This document shows positions 18,375 to 28,165 of a DNA stretch of 64,000 nt, piece by piece. The translations under genes and the position numbers were made by a program. The notes beneath the pieces were generated by a model, which saw nothing but the letters and a program-made list of their open reading frames with translations, searched no databases and was not told the origin of the DNA. Source of the stretch: Clostridium sp. Marseille-P299 (GTDB lineage Bacteria; Bacillota; Clostridia; Lachnospirales; Lachnospiraceae); assembly GCF_900078195.1 (NCBI RefSeq), contig NZ_FJVE01000004.1:361071-425070 (forward strand). The letters run 5' to 3'. Position 1 is the stretch's first letter. Every line of letters begins with the position of its first letter.

Positions 18375-18536
18375 ATCCTATCACTCTTCTTCCTAATGAA
18401 TTATGTCAAAAAATGTTATTTATTAATATTCTAATGAAATTTTTGACATTTGCAAGTGATATATTATAATAAGTCGATTTTTAGTAATATTTTTTAGTTT
18501 CGTCTTCTATATTAGTAATATTTAATACTATTACCG

Positions 18537-20891
18537 TTATTCATCTTGCCATTGTTCGTTTTGCCACTGTTGCTCATCCCAGTACACATCGTCTAAATTT
18601 ACCTCATCGTTAATTTCCCCATTATCTATGACACTCTCTAACTCATCGTCTAATTCATCATTTTCGGGATTGGCTTCCTCCTTATCAACTCCTTCAACAT
18701 CATCGATGTCTTCCATCTCATGCTTATAATCGGACTCATTTGACGAATCTTCCAAACTATTATTAGAATGGTTTGTATCTCCGTTAAATATATTTTCGCC
18801 ATTTGAATCTATGGCATTTTTATTACCACTGTTTATACCCATATTCGTATCTTCTTTTGCATTTTCCTTTGCATCTTCTTTTGCATCTTCTTTTGCATCT
18901 TCTTTTGTATCTTCTTTTGTATCTTCCCTTGTATCTTCATATGGTTCAAATAATTCATCCGCTAAATCTTTATGAATCTCATTCATAAATTCTTTCCATA
19001 TCTGCCCTGGATAAGAATTACCCGATAAACCAGCAATGGATTTAGGATAATCACAACCTACCCATACACCTGTCGTATAATATTTTGAATACCCCACAAA
19101 CCAGCCGTCTTTTCGATCCGTTGTAGTACCGGTTTTACCAGCCGTTGTGATATGGTCAAGTGCCAATCTACTTCCTGTTCCATTTTCCATTACACCCTTT
19201 AAAACATCCGTCATCATCCGAGCTGCATTTACTTCATAGATTTTTTTCTCTTTCACAGTACTCCCAACAATTTCGTTTCCATCGGCATCTGTAATTTTTA
19301 CTACACATGTTGGAGTACGGTATATACCATCATTGGCAATACTTGCAAAACCAGAAGTCATTTCTAAAGGGCTTACTCCATATGTGAAGCCTCCTAATGC
19401 AATTGCTAAATTATAATCCGCACTTGTAATATGGGAGAAATTCATCTCCAGTAAGTAGGACAATCCAACACTCGGCGATAACTCTTTTAATAAATTCCAA
19501 GCGACCGTATTCTTAGATACTTCAACAGCCCTTCTAAGTGTTATTTCTCCAGAATAGACATCGTTCGCATTCTTTGGGCCATCTTTTATTTTTTCATCCA
19601 TCACTAAAGTGTCTGGATGATACCCCCTTTCAAATAATGGAGTATAAATAAGCAACGGTTTAATGGCACTTCCTGGTTGCCTGAAACTTTGATAAGCACG
19701 GTTTAGTGTATATCCTGCAGTATTTTGATTCCTACCTCCAATAATAGCTATTACAAGACCAGTGTCATTATCAATGCAGACTGCTGCCCCTTGTAACTCA
19801 TAAATACCTTCTTGATTGACTGCAGTAAATTCACTTAGTTTATTATTAATGGCCTCTTGCAATAATTCTTGTTTTTCTAAATCAAGAGAGGTATAAATAC
19901 GATATCCTTTGGTATATAGCTGTCTTTGAATCCTATAATACGACTCATAATACTGTTCTTCATATATCTTTTTTTCTTCTTCGTTTTTAAAAGATGTTTT
20001 AAGCTCAAATCCTTCCGCTTCCATTAACAAACGAATTGCATTATAGTAGGTAAAACTTTCTGCATAATTATGTTTTATATCTTCACTACGGTTAAGCTTT
20101 ATCTCCTCAGCTAATGCATCGTCGTATTCTATCAAAGAAATGACTCCGCTATCATACATTTGCTTTAAAATCTTATCTCTTCGTTCTAAGGTATTATCAA
20201 AGTTTGTAACTGGATTTAGAACGGTTGGATTATTGGGTATTGCTGATAGAAACGCAATTTGAGATAAAGATAAATCTTTTATTCCTTTGCTAAAATACCC
20301 ATTACTAGCCGCTTGGATTCCATAATATCCATTGGCATAATAAATATTATTTAAATAAAACTCTAAAATTTGCTGTTTCGAAAATTTTTTTTCTAAGTCA
20401 GCCGCTAAAAATAACTCTGTAACTTTTCTCTCAAAACTTACCTCAGTTGTTAAAAATACAGTTCTAGCAAGTTGCTGAGTTATCGTACTTGCCCCTTGTT
20501 TAATCTCACCTTTATTCTTAATTAGTGCAATAAATGCACGGATATTTGCTAAATAATCGATTCCTTCATGGGTGAAGAACTTTTTATCTTCTGTTACTAA
20601 AACAGCATCAATTGCCGCTTTAGGTATACTGTTGTATGGTAGATAATAGACTTCTTTCTCAGATTTTAAGATTGAAATCACACTACCATCCTCTGCATAA
20701 ACAATACTTGTTTGTGACGCTTTAAAAGATTCTTCATTGGACTTTCTAGAAATCTGATCTGCCCTCTCTTTTAATGCAAGAATATCTTTTCCATAACAAA
20801 TATAAAACCACGTAAGAATGCCCGAAAGAATAAATAACAATAACAGAAATATCCGTACTATTATTTTTTTGACTCGTTTTCCTCGTGTCAT
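18537..20891 (-). CDS. class A penicillin-binding protein (glycosyltransferase and transpeptidase)
   Basis: A 784-residue peptidoglycan synthase. A cytoplasmic basic start and one membrane anchor (about 12-32) precede the GT51 glycosyltransferase domain (about 70-250, with VTEDKKFFTHEG, GASTITQQLART and KKFSKQQILEFYLN). The transpeptidase domain has the nucleophile motif SAIK (in RQPGSAIKPL), SKN and KTGTT, all intact. The C terminus is a very acidic, repetitive, unordered tail (EDTK/EDAK units, then a Glu/Asp-rich segment ending in a Trp/Gln-rich QQWQNEQWQDE). The ATG at 20891 with GGGGAGT is preferred over one four codons upstream. The leader upstream holds several small hairpins. Confidence 0.95.
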   Translation of the reverse strand: MTRGKRVKKIIVRIFLLLLFILSGILTWFYICYGKDILALKERADQISRKSNEESFKASQTSIVYAEDGSVISILKSEKEVYYLPYNSIPKAAIDAVLVTEDKKFFTHEGIDYLANIRAFIALIKNKGEIKQGASTITQQLARTVFLTTEVSFERKVTELFLAADLEKKFSKQQILEFYLNNIYYANGYYGIQAASNGYFSKGIKDLSLSQIAFLSAIPNNPTVLNPVTNFDNTLERRDKILKQMYDSGVISLIEYDDALAEEIKLNRSEDIKHNYAESFTYYNAIRLLMEAEGFELKTSFKNEEEKKIYEEQYYESYYRIQRQLYTKGYRIYTSLDLEKQELLQEAINNKLSEFTAVNQEGIYELQGAAVCIDNDTGLVIAIIGGRNQNTAGYTLNRAYQSFRQPGSAIKPLLIYTPLFERGYHPDTLVMDEKIKDGPKNANDVYSGEITLRRAVEVSKNTVAWNLLKELSPSVGLSYLLEMNFSHITSADYNLAIALGGFTYGVSPLEMTSGFASIANDGIYRTPTCVVKITDADGNEIVGSTVKEKKIYEVNAARMMTDVLKGVMENGTGSRLALDHITTAGKTGTTTDRKDGWFVGYSKYYTTGVWVGCDYPKSIAGLSGNSYPGQIWKEFMNEIHKDLADELFEPYEDTREDTKEDTKEDAKEDAKEDAKENAKEDTNMGINSGNKNAIDSNGENIFNGDTNHSNNSLEDSSNESDYKHEMEDIDDVEGVDKEEANPENDELDDELESVIDNGEINDEVNLDDVYWDEQQWQNEQWQDE
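18847..18942 (-). repeat. eight 12-bp tandem repeats in the PBP acidic tail
   Basis: Eight consecutive 12-bp units of the form gcatcttctttt (with variants gtatcttctttt, gcattttccttt and gtatcttccctt) encode EDAK/EDTK/ENAK repeats. The units are nearly identical in the middle and decay at the edges, which indicates expansion by slippage. Confidence 0.9.
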
Positions 20892-20927
20892 TTTACTCCC
20901 CATTCTTGCCCACGTTCTTTATGCATA

Positions 20928-21030
20928 ACATGTTTGTGGTGCACAAGCACAAACTTGCATGTAATAATTGATTTTTATTTTTCACAATATCCTCCATGCT
21001 GCCTAATGGCAATCGGATATTTTAAATCCG
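20928..21030. other. series of hairpins upstream of the PBP gene
   Basis: Three dyads follow each other: GTTTGTG/CACAAAC (20932-20954), TGCC/GGCA (21000-21011) and CGGAT/ATCCG (21014-21030). They lie between the ATPase gene and the PBP gene on the minus strand and could be a weak terminator or leader structure. Confidence 0.45.
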
Positions 21031-21076
21031 CTAACAATATCTGTCCATAACTTTTTAACTATTTTTCATACAATAA

Positions 21077-23158
21077 CTATAACTTCGTATAATTAAATGG
21101 CACACCAGCCTCATTTAAATATCTTTGCTCTCTATTATGACAAGTAAATATAAAGATCTGTCGATCCTTCATAGACGCAAGTACTTGTAATACAGCTTTT
21201 AACCGATTATCATCGTAATAAGCAAAGCTATCATCCAAAACCAATGGCATTGAATCTCCTTCAAATAATAAATCCCCAATTGCCATACGAAGTGCAAAGT
21301 ATACCTGTTCCATCGCACCTATACTTAATTTTTCTAGTGGAATGTATTGCTGTTCATGGAGTATTTTAATATTCAAGTTTTCATCTACAAGAACCTCTTT
21401 ATACTTTCCACTGGTTATTGTATAAAGATTCTCAGAAACTTTCTTACTAAGACTTATGCCAAAGCTATCATGAATCTGGACTGAAAGTTCCTTAATGGTA
21501 TCCATAGTTAATCGAATTGCTTCTAATGAAAATTCCTGCTCTTCTTTCAAATGTAGTAATTCTTCATACTCTCTTTGTTTATCAACTAAAGCACTTTCCT
21601 TTTCTTGATATTGCATGATTAAATTTTCTAAACGATCTATCTGTATCGCTACACTCACTTTTTCAGATTCAAACTCTTGTTTTATCTCTTTCATAAGTTG
21701 GTTCTTACTTTTAATTTCTTCCTCAAGTTGTTGCATTATTTCTGCCGATACACCATCGCAAGAATAAAATTCATTTGTAAAAAATACTATATCATCGAAT
21801 AAGCTTTCTAACTTACTTTGCTTAGACCGTAAGGTTTCTTTATACTCAGTCAATTGTTCTTCCAAGTGCTCATTTCTTATTTCCTCTTTCGATATCTGTT
21901 TCTGATATTCTCTAAGTATAGCAATATCATCACAGCGATATTTTACAAAGATTTCTCTTTTCTTTTTCTCGAGAAATTCCATATTTAGTTGAAATGCTTC
22001 TTCCTCTTTTAAAAGGGTTTCATCAGTGTAAGTTAACTTCTTTCCACTTAAAATAAGAAATACAAAGGATACTATCAAAATTCCTAAGCCTAATGCTATT
22101 CGTATCACTTCGCTACCTATAGGTAATAAACATAAAATAATGCCTAGTAGCATAGAAACTGTTGCAAAGAGTTTGATTTTTCTACTCTTTAATTTTATAT
22201 CCAAACGCTTTGGATACTCACTTTCCTGCTTTCCCTTAAGTACATTTTGTTCATGAATCAGTTCCTCTAGGATTCTGATATCTTCCTCTAAAGCTTTAGA
22301 AACTTTGGAATTATTACTGAATTGTAATTGTTGCGTAATCGTATTAATTTTTTCAATTAATTGTTTACTCTCCTCTTGTAACTCTAACCACCATTTATAC
22401 TTTTGCTTAATTACAGGAAGATTGTTGCCCTTTTCTATGAATGGTTGTAAGTTTTTCATTTGCAATAGATAGGACTGCTCTATCTTTTTTTTCTGATTTA
22501 AAAGTTCTGATAAGGAGCTGCTGGCTTCCTTTATTGCACGTTCGCATTCAAAACCCTCTTCAATTTCTTCCATAGCTTTTTCAATAAGCTCTAAGGTTTC
22601 CTTTGTATCAATTCCCTTTTTCTTTTCTAACAAGCTATTCATTGCCTTATTTACATCAACTTCACTGGCCTTTGATGTTGTTAAATTGGCAATATAATTT
22701 CTTACTTCACTTGCAAGTTCTGCATCAGTTCTAGCACGTAATTGTTCTATACTAACGGTATTTCTATATGCGCTTTCTGTTAGTTCTGGAAAAAGAGAGA
22801 TAAGCCTTCCCTCATCATTCTTAATTTCCTTACCTAAGGTCAAATTAATTAATTGGGTGTACTTTTCTTTTTGATAAAAGCGTCTATAGATTAAATAATC
22901 TTCCTCTTTGTATCTAAATTCCATACTTCCTTCATAAGAACCTGGCGTATCAAGAGGCTGGTACTTTATATATAGATCATCTTTTCCCGCTCTACCCCTT
23001 GCTTTTTCTATGCCAAATAACATTCCCCGAATAAAAGAATGGATCGTTGATTTACCAGCCTCATTTTCACCATAAATAATGTTGATACCAGGCTTGCATT
23101 CAATTTCTTTTTTATGAAATTTTCCGAAATGACTAAGTGTTAACTTTTTTATGTACAA
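21077..23158 (-). CDS. SbcC/YhaN-like AAA ATPase with central coiled coil
   Basis: A 693-residue SMC/Rad50-type protein. The N-terminal Walker A is GENEAGKST at about residues 31-39 after the family start IKKLTLSHFGKFHK. Long heptad-rich coiled coils follow (about 190-330 and 380-600), interrupted by two membrane-like segments at about 330-370. The C terminus holds the signature LSIGAMEQVYFALRMAI and Walker B MPLVLDDSFAYYDD. Two membrane segments inside the coiled coil are known from B. subtilis YhaN, though YhaN is longer. The metallophosphoesterase partner lies 15 bp upstream. Together they resemble a Rad50-Mre11-like nuclease for DNA ends. Membrane association would be the odd feature. Confidence 0.85.
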   Translation of the reverse strand: MYIKKLTLSHFGKFHKKEIECKPGINIIYGENEAGKSTIHSFIRGMLFGIEKARGRAGKDDLYIKYQPLDTPGSYEGSMEFRYKEEDYLIYRRFYQKEKYTQLINLTLGKEIKNDEGRLISLFPELTESAYRNTVSIEQLRARTDAELASEVRNYIANLTTSKASEVDVNKAMNSLLEKKKGIDTKETLELIEKAMEEIEEGFECERAIKEASSSLSELLNQKKKIEQSYLLQMKNLQPFIEKGNNLPVIKQKYKWWLELQEESKQLIEKINTITQQLQFSNNSKVSKALEEDIRILEELIHEQNVLKGKQESEYPKRLDIKLKSRKIKLFATVSMLLGIILCLLPIGSEVIRIALGLGILIVSFVFLILSGKKLTYTDETLLKEEEAFQLNMEFLEKKKREIFVKYRCDDIAILREYQKQISKEEIRNEHLEEQLTEYKETLRSKQSKLESLFDDIVFFTNEFYSCDGVSAEIMQQLEEEIKSKNQLMKEIKQEFESEKVSVAIQIDRLENLIMQYQEKESALVDKQREYEELLHLKEEQEFSLEAIRLTMDTIKELSVQIHDSFGISLSKKVSENLYTITSGKYKEVLVDENLNIKILHEQQYIPLEKLSIGAMEQVYFALRMAIGDLLFEGDSMPLVLDDSFAYYDDNRLKAVLQVLASMKDRQIFIFTCHNREQRYLNEAGVPFNYTKL

Positions 23159-23173
23159 GCGTAATCAACCTTT

Positions 23174-24259
23174 CTATTCTCTTGCTTTTAATAATGCCTC
23201 AATCCCTAAATACAGAGCCTTTTCTTTTAACTTCTCATCCACATTCTGATTTAATATTCGATCAATATATAGTCCAATGATATTATTTATATTATCGTCA
23301 CGTAGTTGTATAAAATTATAATCCGGAAGGGTTTTGTCTTCAATTTCTATAACATTTCCAAGTGCTATCAACGCATTAGAATCGAATATAATGTCCTCAT
23401 CACGCTTTCCATTCAATACAAAACGATAGATGTTGGTATCGCCGTGAAGCTGAATTAAACCACGAATTTCATCTACTAAGCCACCGTTTGTCATATCCGG
23501 TGTCACTTCAACTTCTAATTTTACATACTCCCTAATCGCAGCTTTCACAAACTTGGTCTTTATATTAGAATTTGAATTTAGTGTGTGCATATTTTCTTCT
23601 GTCTTTGTGATTTCACCTAAAATATAGCCATGCTCACCAAGTTCATTTTTATCCAAAGGCTCTAAAGAGCCAGGATAAAACATTCGATCCGAAAACTGTT
23701 CTGGCTTATGTATATGTCCTAATGCAATGTAATCAAATCCAGATTTTAAAAGTAACTTCTTATCAAAGGGCTGATTTCTCTCATCCCCACCATGAGTTAA
23801 TAAAATATTGATTCGCTCTTCCACTCCAGGAGAAATATGATCCACCTTTGATTTTAAAATATCTCTAGTATGATAACTAAATCCATAGACTTCCGTATTA
23901 ATATCTTCTAAGTAAATACTATCTACCGACTCATCTTCTAACATAAAAACGTGATCACACCATGGAAAGTTTATATAATTGGACCTTGCTCCTATATAAT
24001 CATGATTCCCTGCGATCAATACTACGCTTGTATTTTCTAATTGTTCAAACATATAGTTCAATTCTTTTAATTCTCGGATTAATGGTTGCTTATGAAATAA
24101 GTCACCTGCTATTAGCAACAGCTCAACCTTCATTTCATTACAATCTTTTATTACCTTTTGAAAGGTATCATAGATTTCTTTTTGACGTAATTTGCCCCAA
24201 GGATACTTACTATCTGGAGTAGCCCCTAGATGAATATCTGCAATATGAATAAATCTCAT
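23174..24259 (-). CDS. SbcD/YhaO-like metallophosphoesterase (DNA repair exonuclease)
   Basis: A 361-residue calcineurin-type nuclease. Metal ligands are visible in FIHIADIHLG (D and H), LLIAGDLFHKQP (GD), VVLIAGNHDYI (GNHD), LLTHGGDE and ALGHIHKPE (GHIH). The C-terminal third is the capping region. It is the Mre11-like partner of the Rad50-like ATPase 15 bp downstream. The ATG at 24259 follows AAGGAAGG; a TTG six codons upstream is also in frame but overlaps that site. Confidence 0.9.
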   Translation of the reverse strand: MRFIHIADIHLGATPDSKYPWGKLRQKEIYDTFQKVIKDCNEMKVELLLIAGDLFHKQPLIRELKELNYMFEQLENTSVVLIAGNHDYIGARSNYINFPWCDHVFMLEDESVDSIYLEDINTEVYGFSYHTRDILKSKVDHISPGVEERINILLTHGGDERNQPFDKKLLLKSGFDYIALGHIHKPEQFSDRMFYPGSLEPLDKNELGEHGYILGEITKTEENMHTLNSNSNIKTKFVKAAIREYVKLEVEVTPDMTNGGLVDEIRGLIQLHGDTNIYRFVLNGKRDEDIIFDSNALIALGNVIEIEDKTLPDYNFIQLRDDNINNIIGLYIDRILNQNVDEKLKEKALYLGIEALLKARE

Positions 24260-24481
24260 ACGAAACCTTCCTTTCAATTCCTTCCCACAATGTCAAACTT
24301 ACAAATATCTTTTTTATCTATCTTTCTTACTCCTGTAAAACAAGATTCTTTATATACCTTAGCGGATATTATAACATAGCTTGTTTTTTTTTCCTATAAA
24401 GTATTGTTTTTTTCTAAGTTCCATTTATAATAAAATTATGTAATTATTTTACTACTCACATGAAAGAGGGAGGGAATATTT

Positions 24482-25564
24482 ATGGCTGTTTTAAATGTTC
24501 CATTACAGCACTTATTACCTGGCATGATTGTTGCAGAAGATGTGTATAACAAAAGCCAGCAAAAGATTTTATCGAAAAATACAATCGTAAGTCAGAAAAC
24601 TGTAATAAAACTATCCATTTACGGCGTCAAGGAAATTATCGTCTATATACCACAATCACTTGCAGATAAGATAGAAGACGATGTAGAGACACCAACAAAC
24701 ATGTTAAAAGAAACTCTTGAATACAAAAAATTCAAAAAGTATTATCTTGAAATTATTGAAGACCTAAAAACGTTATTTTCTTCATTATTGCATCAACAAT
24801 TTACTATTTTACCTATCTTTCAATTACTTCCCAAAATTGAAACACTATATAAAGATTGTGGTAATTCAATGCGTACCTTTGATATGTTACATTGTATGAG
24901 AGAATATGATGACCTTATCTATGTGCATTCTTTAAACGTTGCACTAATGTGTTATTCCTTTGGAACTTGGCTGAATTATTCACAAGATGATGTAAGAAAA
25001 ATCACTTTAGCCGGACTTTTACATGATATCGGAAAACTAAAAATACCACCAGATATCATTTCAAAGCCCTCAAAACTTAATACTGTTGAATATACCATTG
25101 TAAAACAACATCCAAAACTTGGCTATGAACTTATTAAAGATATTGAATTAGACGAGCATATAAAATTAGCAATTTTAATGCACCATGAACGCTGTGATGG
25201 AAGTGGCTATCCACACGGACTCGTTAATTCCCAAATTAACAACATTGCTAAAATTATTTCAATTACTGACGTTTATGATGCCATGACTTCCAACCGTGTT
25301 TATCGTGATCCAATTTGTCCATTTGATGTTTTAGAGCGAATCGAACATGATGGATTTGATAAATATGACCCTACATACTTAATGCCCTTTCTACAGCAAG
25401 TCGCACAATCGTATATTGGAACTTCTGTTATACTTAATAATTCACTAATTGGTGAAGTTATTATGATAAATAATTCAAATCTCACGAAACCTATTGTGAA
25501 AGTAGATGAGAAATTTTATGATTTATCAAAGATGAGCTATTTGAAAATAAAAGAGTTCCTATAA
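24482..25564 (+). CDS. HD-GYP domain protein, probable c-di-GMP phosphodiesterase
   Basis: A 360-residue protein. Residues 1-60 resemble the DUF3391-type N-terminal module (LLPGMIVAEDVYN); the HD-GYP domain occupies about 145-290. Its metal-binding residues are present: H149, H181-D182 (GLLHDIGKL), H210, H234-H235 in HHERCDGSGYP, and D263 (ISITDVYDAMTSNRVYR). The GYP motif reads GSGYP. A C-terminal 60-residue extension follows. It should cleave c-di-GMP. A GAGGGAGGG site precedes the ATG. It is divergent from the nuclease pair and monocistronic, with hairpins after the stop. Confidence 0.9.
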   Translation: MAVLNVPLQHLLPGMIVAEDVYNKSQQKILSKNTIVSQKTVIKLSIYGVKEIIVYIPQSLADKIEDDVETPTNMLKETLEYKKFKKYYLEIIEDLKTLFSSLLHQQFTILPIFQLLPKIETLYKDCGNSMRTFDMLHCMREYDDLIYVHSLNVALMCYSFGTWLNYSQDDVRKITLAGLLHDIGKLKIPPDIISKPSKLNTVEYTIVKQHPKLGYELIKDIELDEHIKLAILMHHERCDGSGYPHGLVNSQINNIAKIISITDVYDAMTSNRVYRDPICPFDVLERIEHDGFDKYDPTYLMPFLQQVAQSYIGTSVILNNSLIGEVIMINNSNLTKPIVKVDEKFYDLSKMSYLKIKEFL

Positions 25565-25574
25565 AGAAAAATAA

Positions 25575-25653
25575 ATGTGCGTAGCACATTCTCACACTGT
25601 GTGCCTTCAGAAAATGACGAAAGACTTTAGCGCGCCCATACTGGGCGCACATT
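25575..25653. other. cluster of three short hairpins after the HD-GYP gene
   Basis: ATGTGC/GCACAT (25575-25589), CACA/TGTG (25593-25603) and GCGCCCA/TGGGCGC (25633-25649) follow one another; the outer ATGTGCG and CGCACAT could also pair with each other. It is unusually GC-rich for the genome. The function is unknown. Confidence 0.45.
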
Positions 25654-25658
25654 AAAAA

Positions 25659-25698
25659 TAGCATGTTATTTACCTAAATAGGTAATAACATGCTATCA
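25659..25698. terminator. bidirectional terminator between the HD-GYP gene and the rubredoxin-domain gene
   Basis: ATAGCATGTTATTTACCT at 25660-25677 pairs with AGGTAATAACATGCTAT at 25681-25697 with one bulged base. The stem lies between converging genes and is flanked by AT-rich tails on both sides. Confidence 0.75.
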
Positions 25699-25745
25699 TT
25701 TTCTTAATTTAACTTATCTGTTCATAAGATTTGTTTAAATGTTTC

Positions 25746-26078
25746 TTACCATTTACCTTTGCTCATATGACCAGCAAGTTCTGCCTTAGATCTTTGTTTA
25801 ATTGTCCAAGCTTCATTCTTAGCTTTTGTAAATACACCTACACAATATGGATCTAAGTTATCTTCAATTCCTGCTTCGCTAAGTGCAGCAATTTCTTCTG
25901 CTAAAGCGATTATTTGCATATGGATTGAGTTGGATTTATCTGAACGATAAACCTTATCTGCATCCTCTTTATTCATTTCTTCAAATTTGTCAGGGCCTAC
26001 GCCACATTTTGGACAAGCATCAGGAGCATTTTCTCCTTCATAAATATAACCACAAACTGTACATCTAAATAATTTCAT
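25746..26078 (-). CDS. rubredoxin-domain protein
   Basis: A 110-residue protein whose first 32 residues form a rubredoxin-like iron site, C6-x2-C9 and C22-x2-C25 ([12 protein letters not shown] and CPKCG). The rest is a helical, soluble domain of about 75 residues of unknown function. The same fold is found at the C terminus of rubrerythrins, but here the order is reversed and no di-iron ligands (ExxH) are clear. It is probably an electron carrier or stress protein of anaerobic metabolism. It is monocistronic, and a rubrerythrin gene is 23 kb away. Confidence 0.8.
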   Translation of the reverse strand: MKLFRCTVCGYIYEGENAPDACPKCGVGPDKFEEMNKEDADKVYRSDKSNSIHMQIIALAEEIAALSEAGIEDNLDPYCVGVFTKAKNEAWTIKQRSKAELAGHMSKGKW

Positions 26079-26410
26079 ATTTCATTCCTCCAAATTGTTT
26101 AATTAATAAATAAGTAACCTTTTGGATCGTTTCGTAAGATCCTGTATTATAAGTTGAATATGCGCACAAATTATATGTAAAATATCTCTTATTTCGATTA
26201 TTTATCTATTTGATATGATTATTATAACTCTATTATGTCAATTAGTCAAATTGTATTTACTATTTTTTTTTATAATTTATCTTATAAAATAAGAAAAGCA
26301 CCCATTTATTTAAACCTTTCATACGCAATCATCATACTATAACCGCATATAAAATATAATAAATGGATGCCTCTAACTTTTTTACAATATTTAATTACCT
26401 TAATAATTTT
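26079..26410. other. intergenic region upstream of the rubredoxin-domain gene and downstream of the ABC pair
   Basis: 332 bp of AT-rich DNA. It contains the rubredoxin-gene promoter on its left side and the ABC-exporter terminator (26298-26370) on its right. No ORF was seen. Confidence 0.5.
26298..26370 (-). terminator. terminator of the ABC exporter operon
   Basis: GCACCCATTTATT at 26298-26310 and AATAAATGGATGC at 26358-26370 form a 13-bp stem with one G-U-type mismatch and a 47-base inner segment. On the minus strand it is followed by GGTGCTTTTCTTATTTTAT, about 40 bases after the last stop codon. Confidence 0.65.
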
Positions 26411-28165
26411 TTATGCTTGTCTTTGAAATTGACTCATATAAAGTTTTTCATAAAAGCCTTTCTTAGCCATTAATTCATCATGAGTACCTTGTTCAATAAT
26501 TGTTCCATTATTCATAACAAGAATTAAATCTGCATTACGTATTGTTGAAAGACGATGGGCAATAACAAAGCTTGTTCTGCCTTTCATGATGTTCTTCATA
26601 GCTGTCTGTAACATCAATTCAAGTCTTGTATCTACTGAACTTGTAGCCTCATCAAGAATTAAGATAGCAGGGTCTGCAAGGAAAGCTCTCGCAATTGTTA
26701 AAAGTTGCTTCTCACCAGCAGAAACGTTTGATGATTCTTCATTTAAAATCATATTATAGCCATCTGGTTGCGTTTTAATAAAATGATCTACATTTGCTGT
26801 CTTGGCTGCGTTTTCTATTTCTTGCTGCGTTGCATCTTCTTTTCCGTACTTAATGTTTTCGGAAACAGTGCCATTAAATAACCAAGTATCTTGTAAAACC
26901 ATACCAAAGATAGAACGAAGATCATCTCGTTTCATATCCCTAATATCCACGCCATCTACTTTGATAGCACCACCGTTTACATCATAGAAACGCATTAACA
27001 GGTTAATAAGTGTAGTTTTACCTGCACCGGTTGGACCAACAATGGCTACCATTTGACCACTTTTTACATTAACATTAAGATGTTCAATTAACATTTTATC
27101 TTTACTGTATCCAAAGGAAACATCTTCAAATGTAACATTTCCCTTTAAATCGTTAATTTTTACTGGCTTAACAACTTCAGGAACTTCTTCCTCTTCTTCT
27201 AAGAAATCAAACACTCTTGTAGCTGCTGCCATTGCAGATTGGATTGTAGAAGACAATTGTGTCACTTGCTCCAACGGCTCATTTAACTGCCACATATAAC
27301 GTATAAAGGCTTGTAAATGTCCAACTGTAATTGCACCTGAAACCGCATACATTGCACCTAAAATCGTTACAGCAACGATAGATAAATACGTAAGCAATGA
27401 AATTAACGGTGACATAAGCCCTGAAATAAATTGTGCCTTAAACCCATTCTCGCATAAATTATCATTAATTTTCTTAAACTCTTCAATGGAATCTTCTTGT
27501 TTTCCATATAGTTTAATTTCTGTTAAACCAGTATATCTTTCTTGAATATATCCATTCAAATTACCAAGTGCCATCTGTTGATTACGAAACATTGCAGAAG
27601 AACGCTTCATGATAAATTTCATAACGAATAAACTACTTGGGATTAATAAAACTGCAATAATCGCCATTACTGGATTAATATAAAACATTAACACAACTGC
27701 TAAAGCAATCGATAAGAAAGCAGTTAATATTTTTGATAAACTTTGCTGTAGGGCGTTTGATATTGTATCAATATCATTTGAAATAATACTTAAAATATCA
27801 CCTACTGTACGTTTATCATAATAGCTAACTGGAAGCTTTGCGATCTTTTTTTGTACATCGTTTCTTAAGTCACGCATTGTGTTTTGTATTGCATCCGTTA
27901 GCAAATGTTGTGAAGCATAGTTACAAACAGCATTCCCCGTATAAACTACGAGTAAGATAATTAAAATCTTAATAATGTATGAAAAACTTATCGCTGCTCC
28001 TGGAACTTTGTTTGCAATATCAACAACATCATCTTTTAATCTGGTCGTAATTAAACCTTCAATCAAAGGTGCAGCCCCCATGAACCCAGCGTATCCAACT
28101 GTAAGAAGAACTGCAAATATAAAAAGCTTTAGGTACGGCTTAATATATGGAATTAATTTTTTCAT
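26411..28165 (-). CDS. ABC exporter half-transporter, second subunit of a heterodimer
   Basis: A 584-residue membrane-plus-ATPase protein with six membrane segments in residues 1-300 and a nucleotide-binding domain at about 340-584. Walker A is GPTGAGKTT (377-385), Walker B ILILDEATS is intact with glutamate 506, and the D-loop SSVD follows. The signature is VSAGE (481-485), not the consensus SGGQ. The partner gene has the complementary pattern. Overlap of 4 bases with the upstream partner (28162-28165) shows translational coupling. By family (BmrCD/LmrCD/TM287-288 type) this pair exports drugs or lipids. Confidence 0.92.
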   Translation of the reverse strand: MKKLIPYIKPYLKLFIFAVLLTVGYAGFMGAAPLIEGLITTRLKDDVVDIANKVPGAAISFSYIIKILIILLVVYTGNAVCNYASQHLLTDAIQNTMRDLRNDVQKKIAKLPVSYYDKRTVGDILSIISNDIDTISNALQQSLSKILTAFLSIALAVVLMFYINPVMAIIAVLLIPSSLFVMKFIMKRSSAMFRNQQMALGNLNGYIQERYTGLTEIKLYGKQEDSIEEFKKINDNLCENGFKAQFISGLMSPLISLLTYLSIVAVTILGAMYAVSGAITVGHLQAFIRYMWQLNEPLEQVTQLSSTIQSAMAAATRVFDFLEEEEEVPEVVKPVKINDLKGNVTFEDVSFGYSKDKMLIEHLNVNVKSGQMVAIVGPTGAGKTTLINLLMRFYDVNGGAIKVDGVDIRDMKRDDLRSIFGMVLQDTWLFNGTVSENIKYGKEDATQQEIENAAKTANVDHFIKTQPDGYNMILNEESSNVSAGEKQLLTIARAFLADPAILILDEATSSVDTRLELMLQTAMKNIMKGRTSFVIAHRLSTIRNADLILVMNNGTIIEQGTHDELMAKKGFYEKLYMSQFQRQA

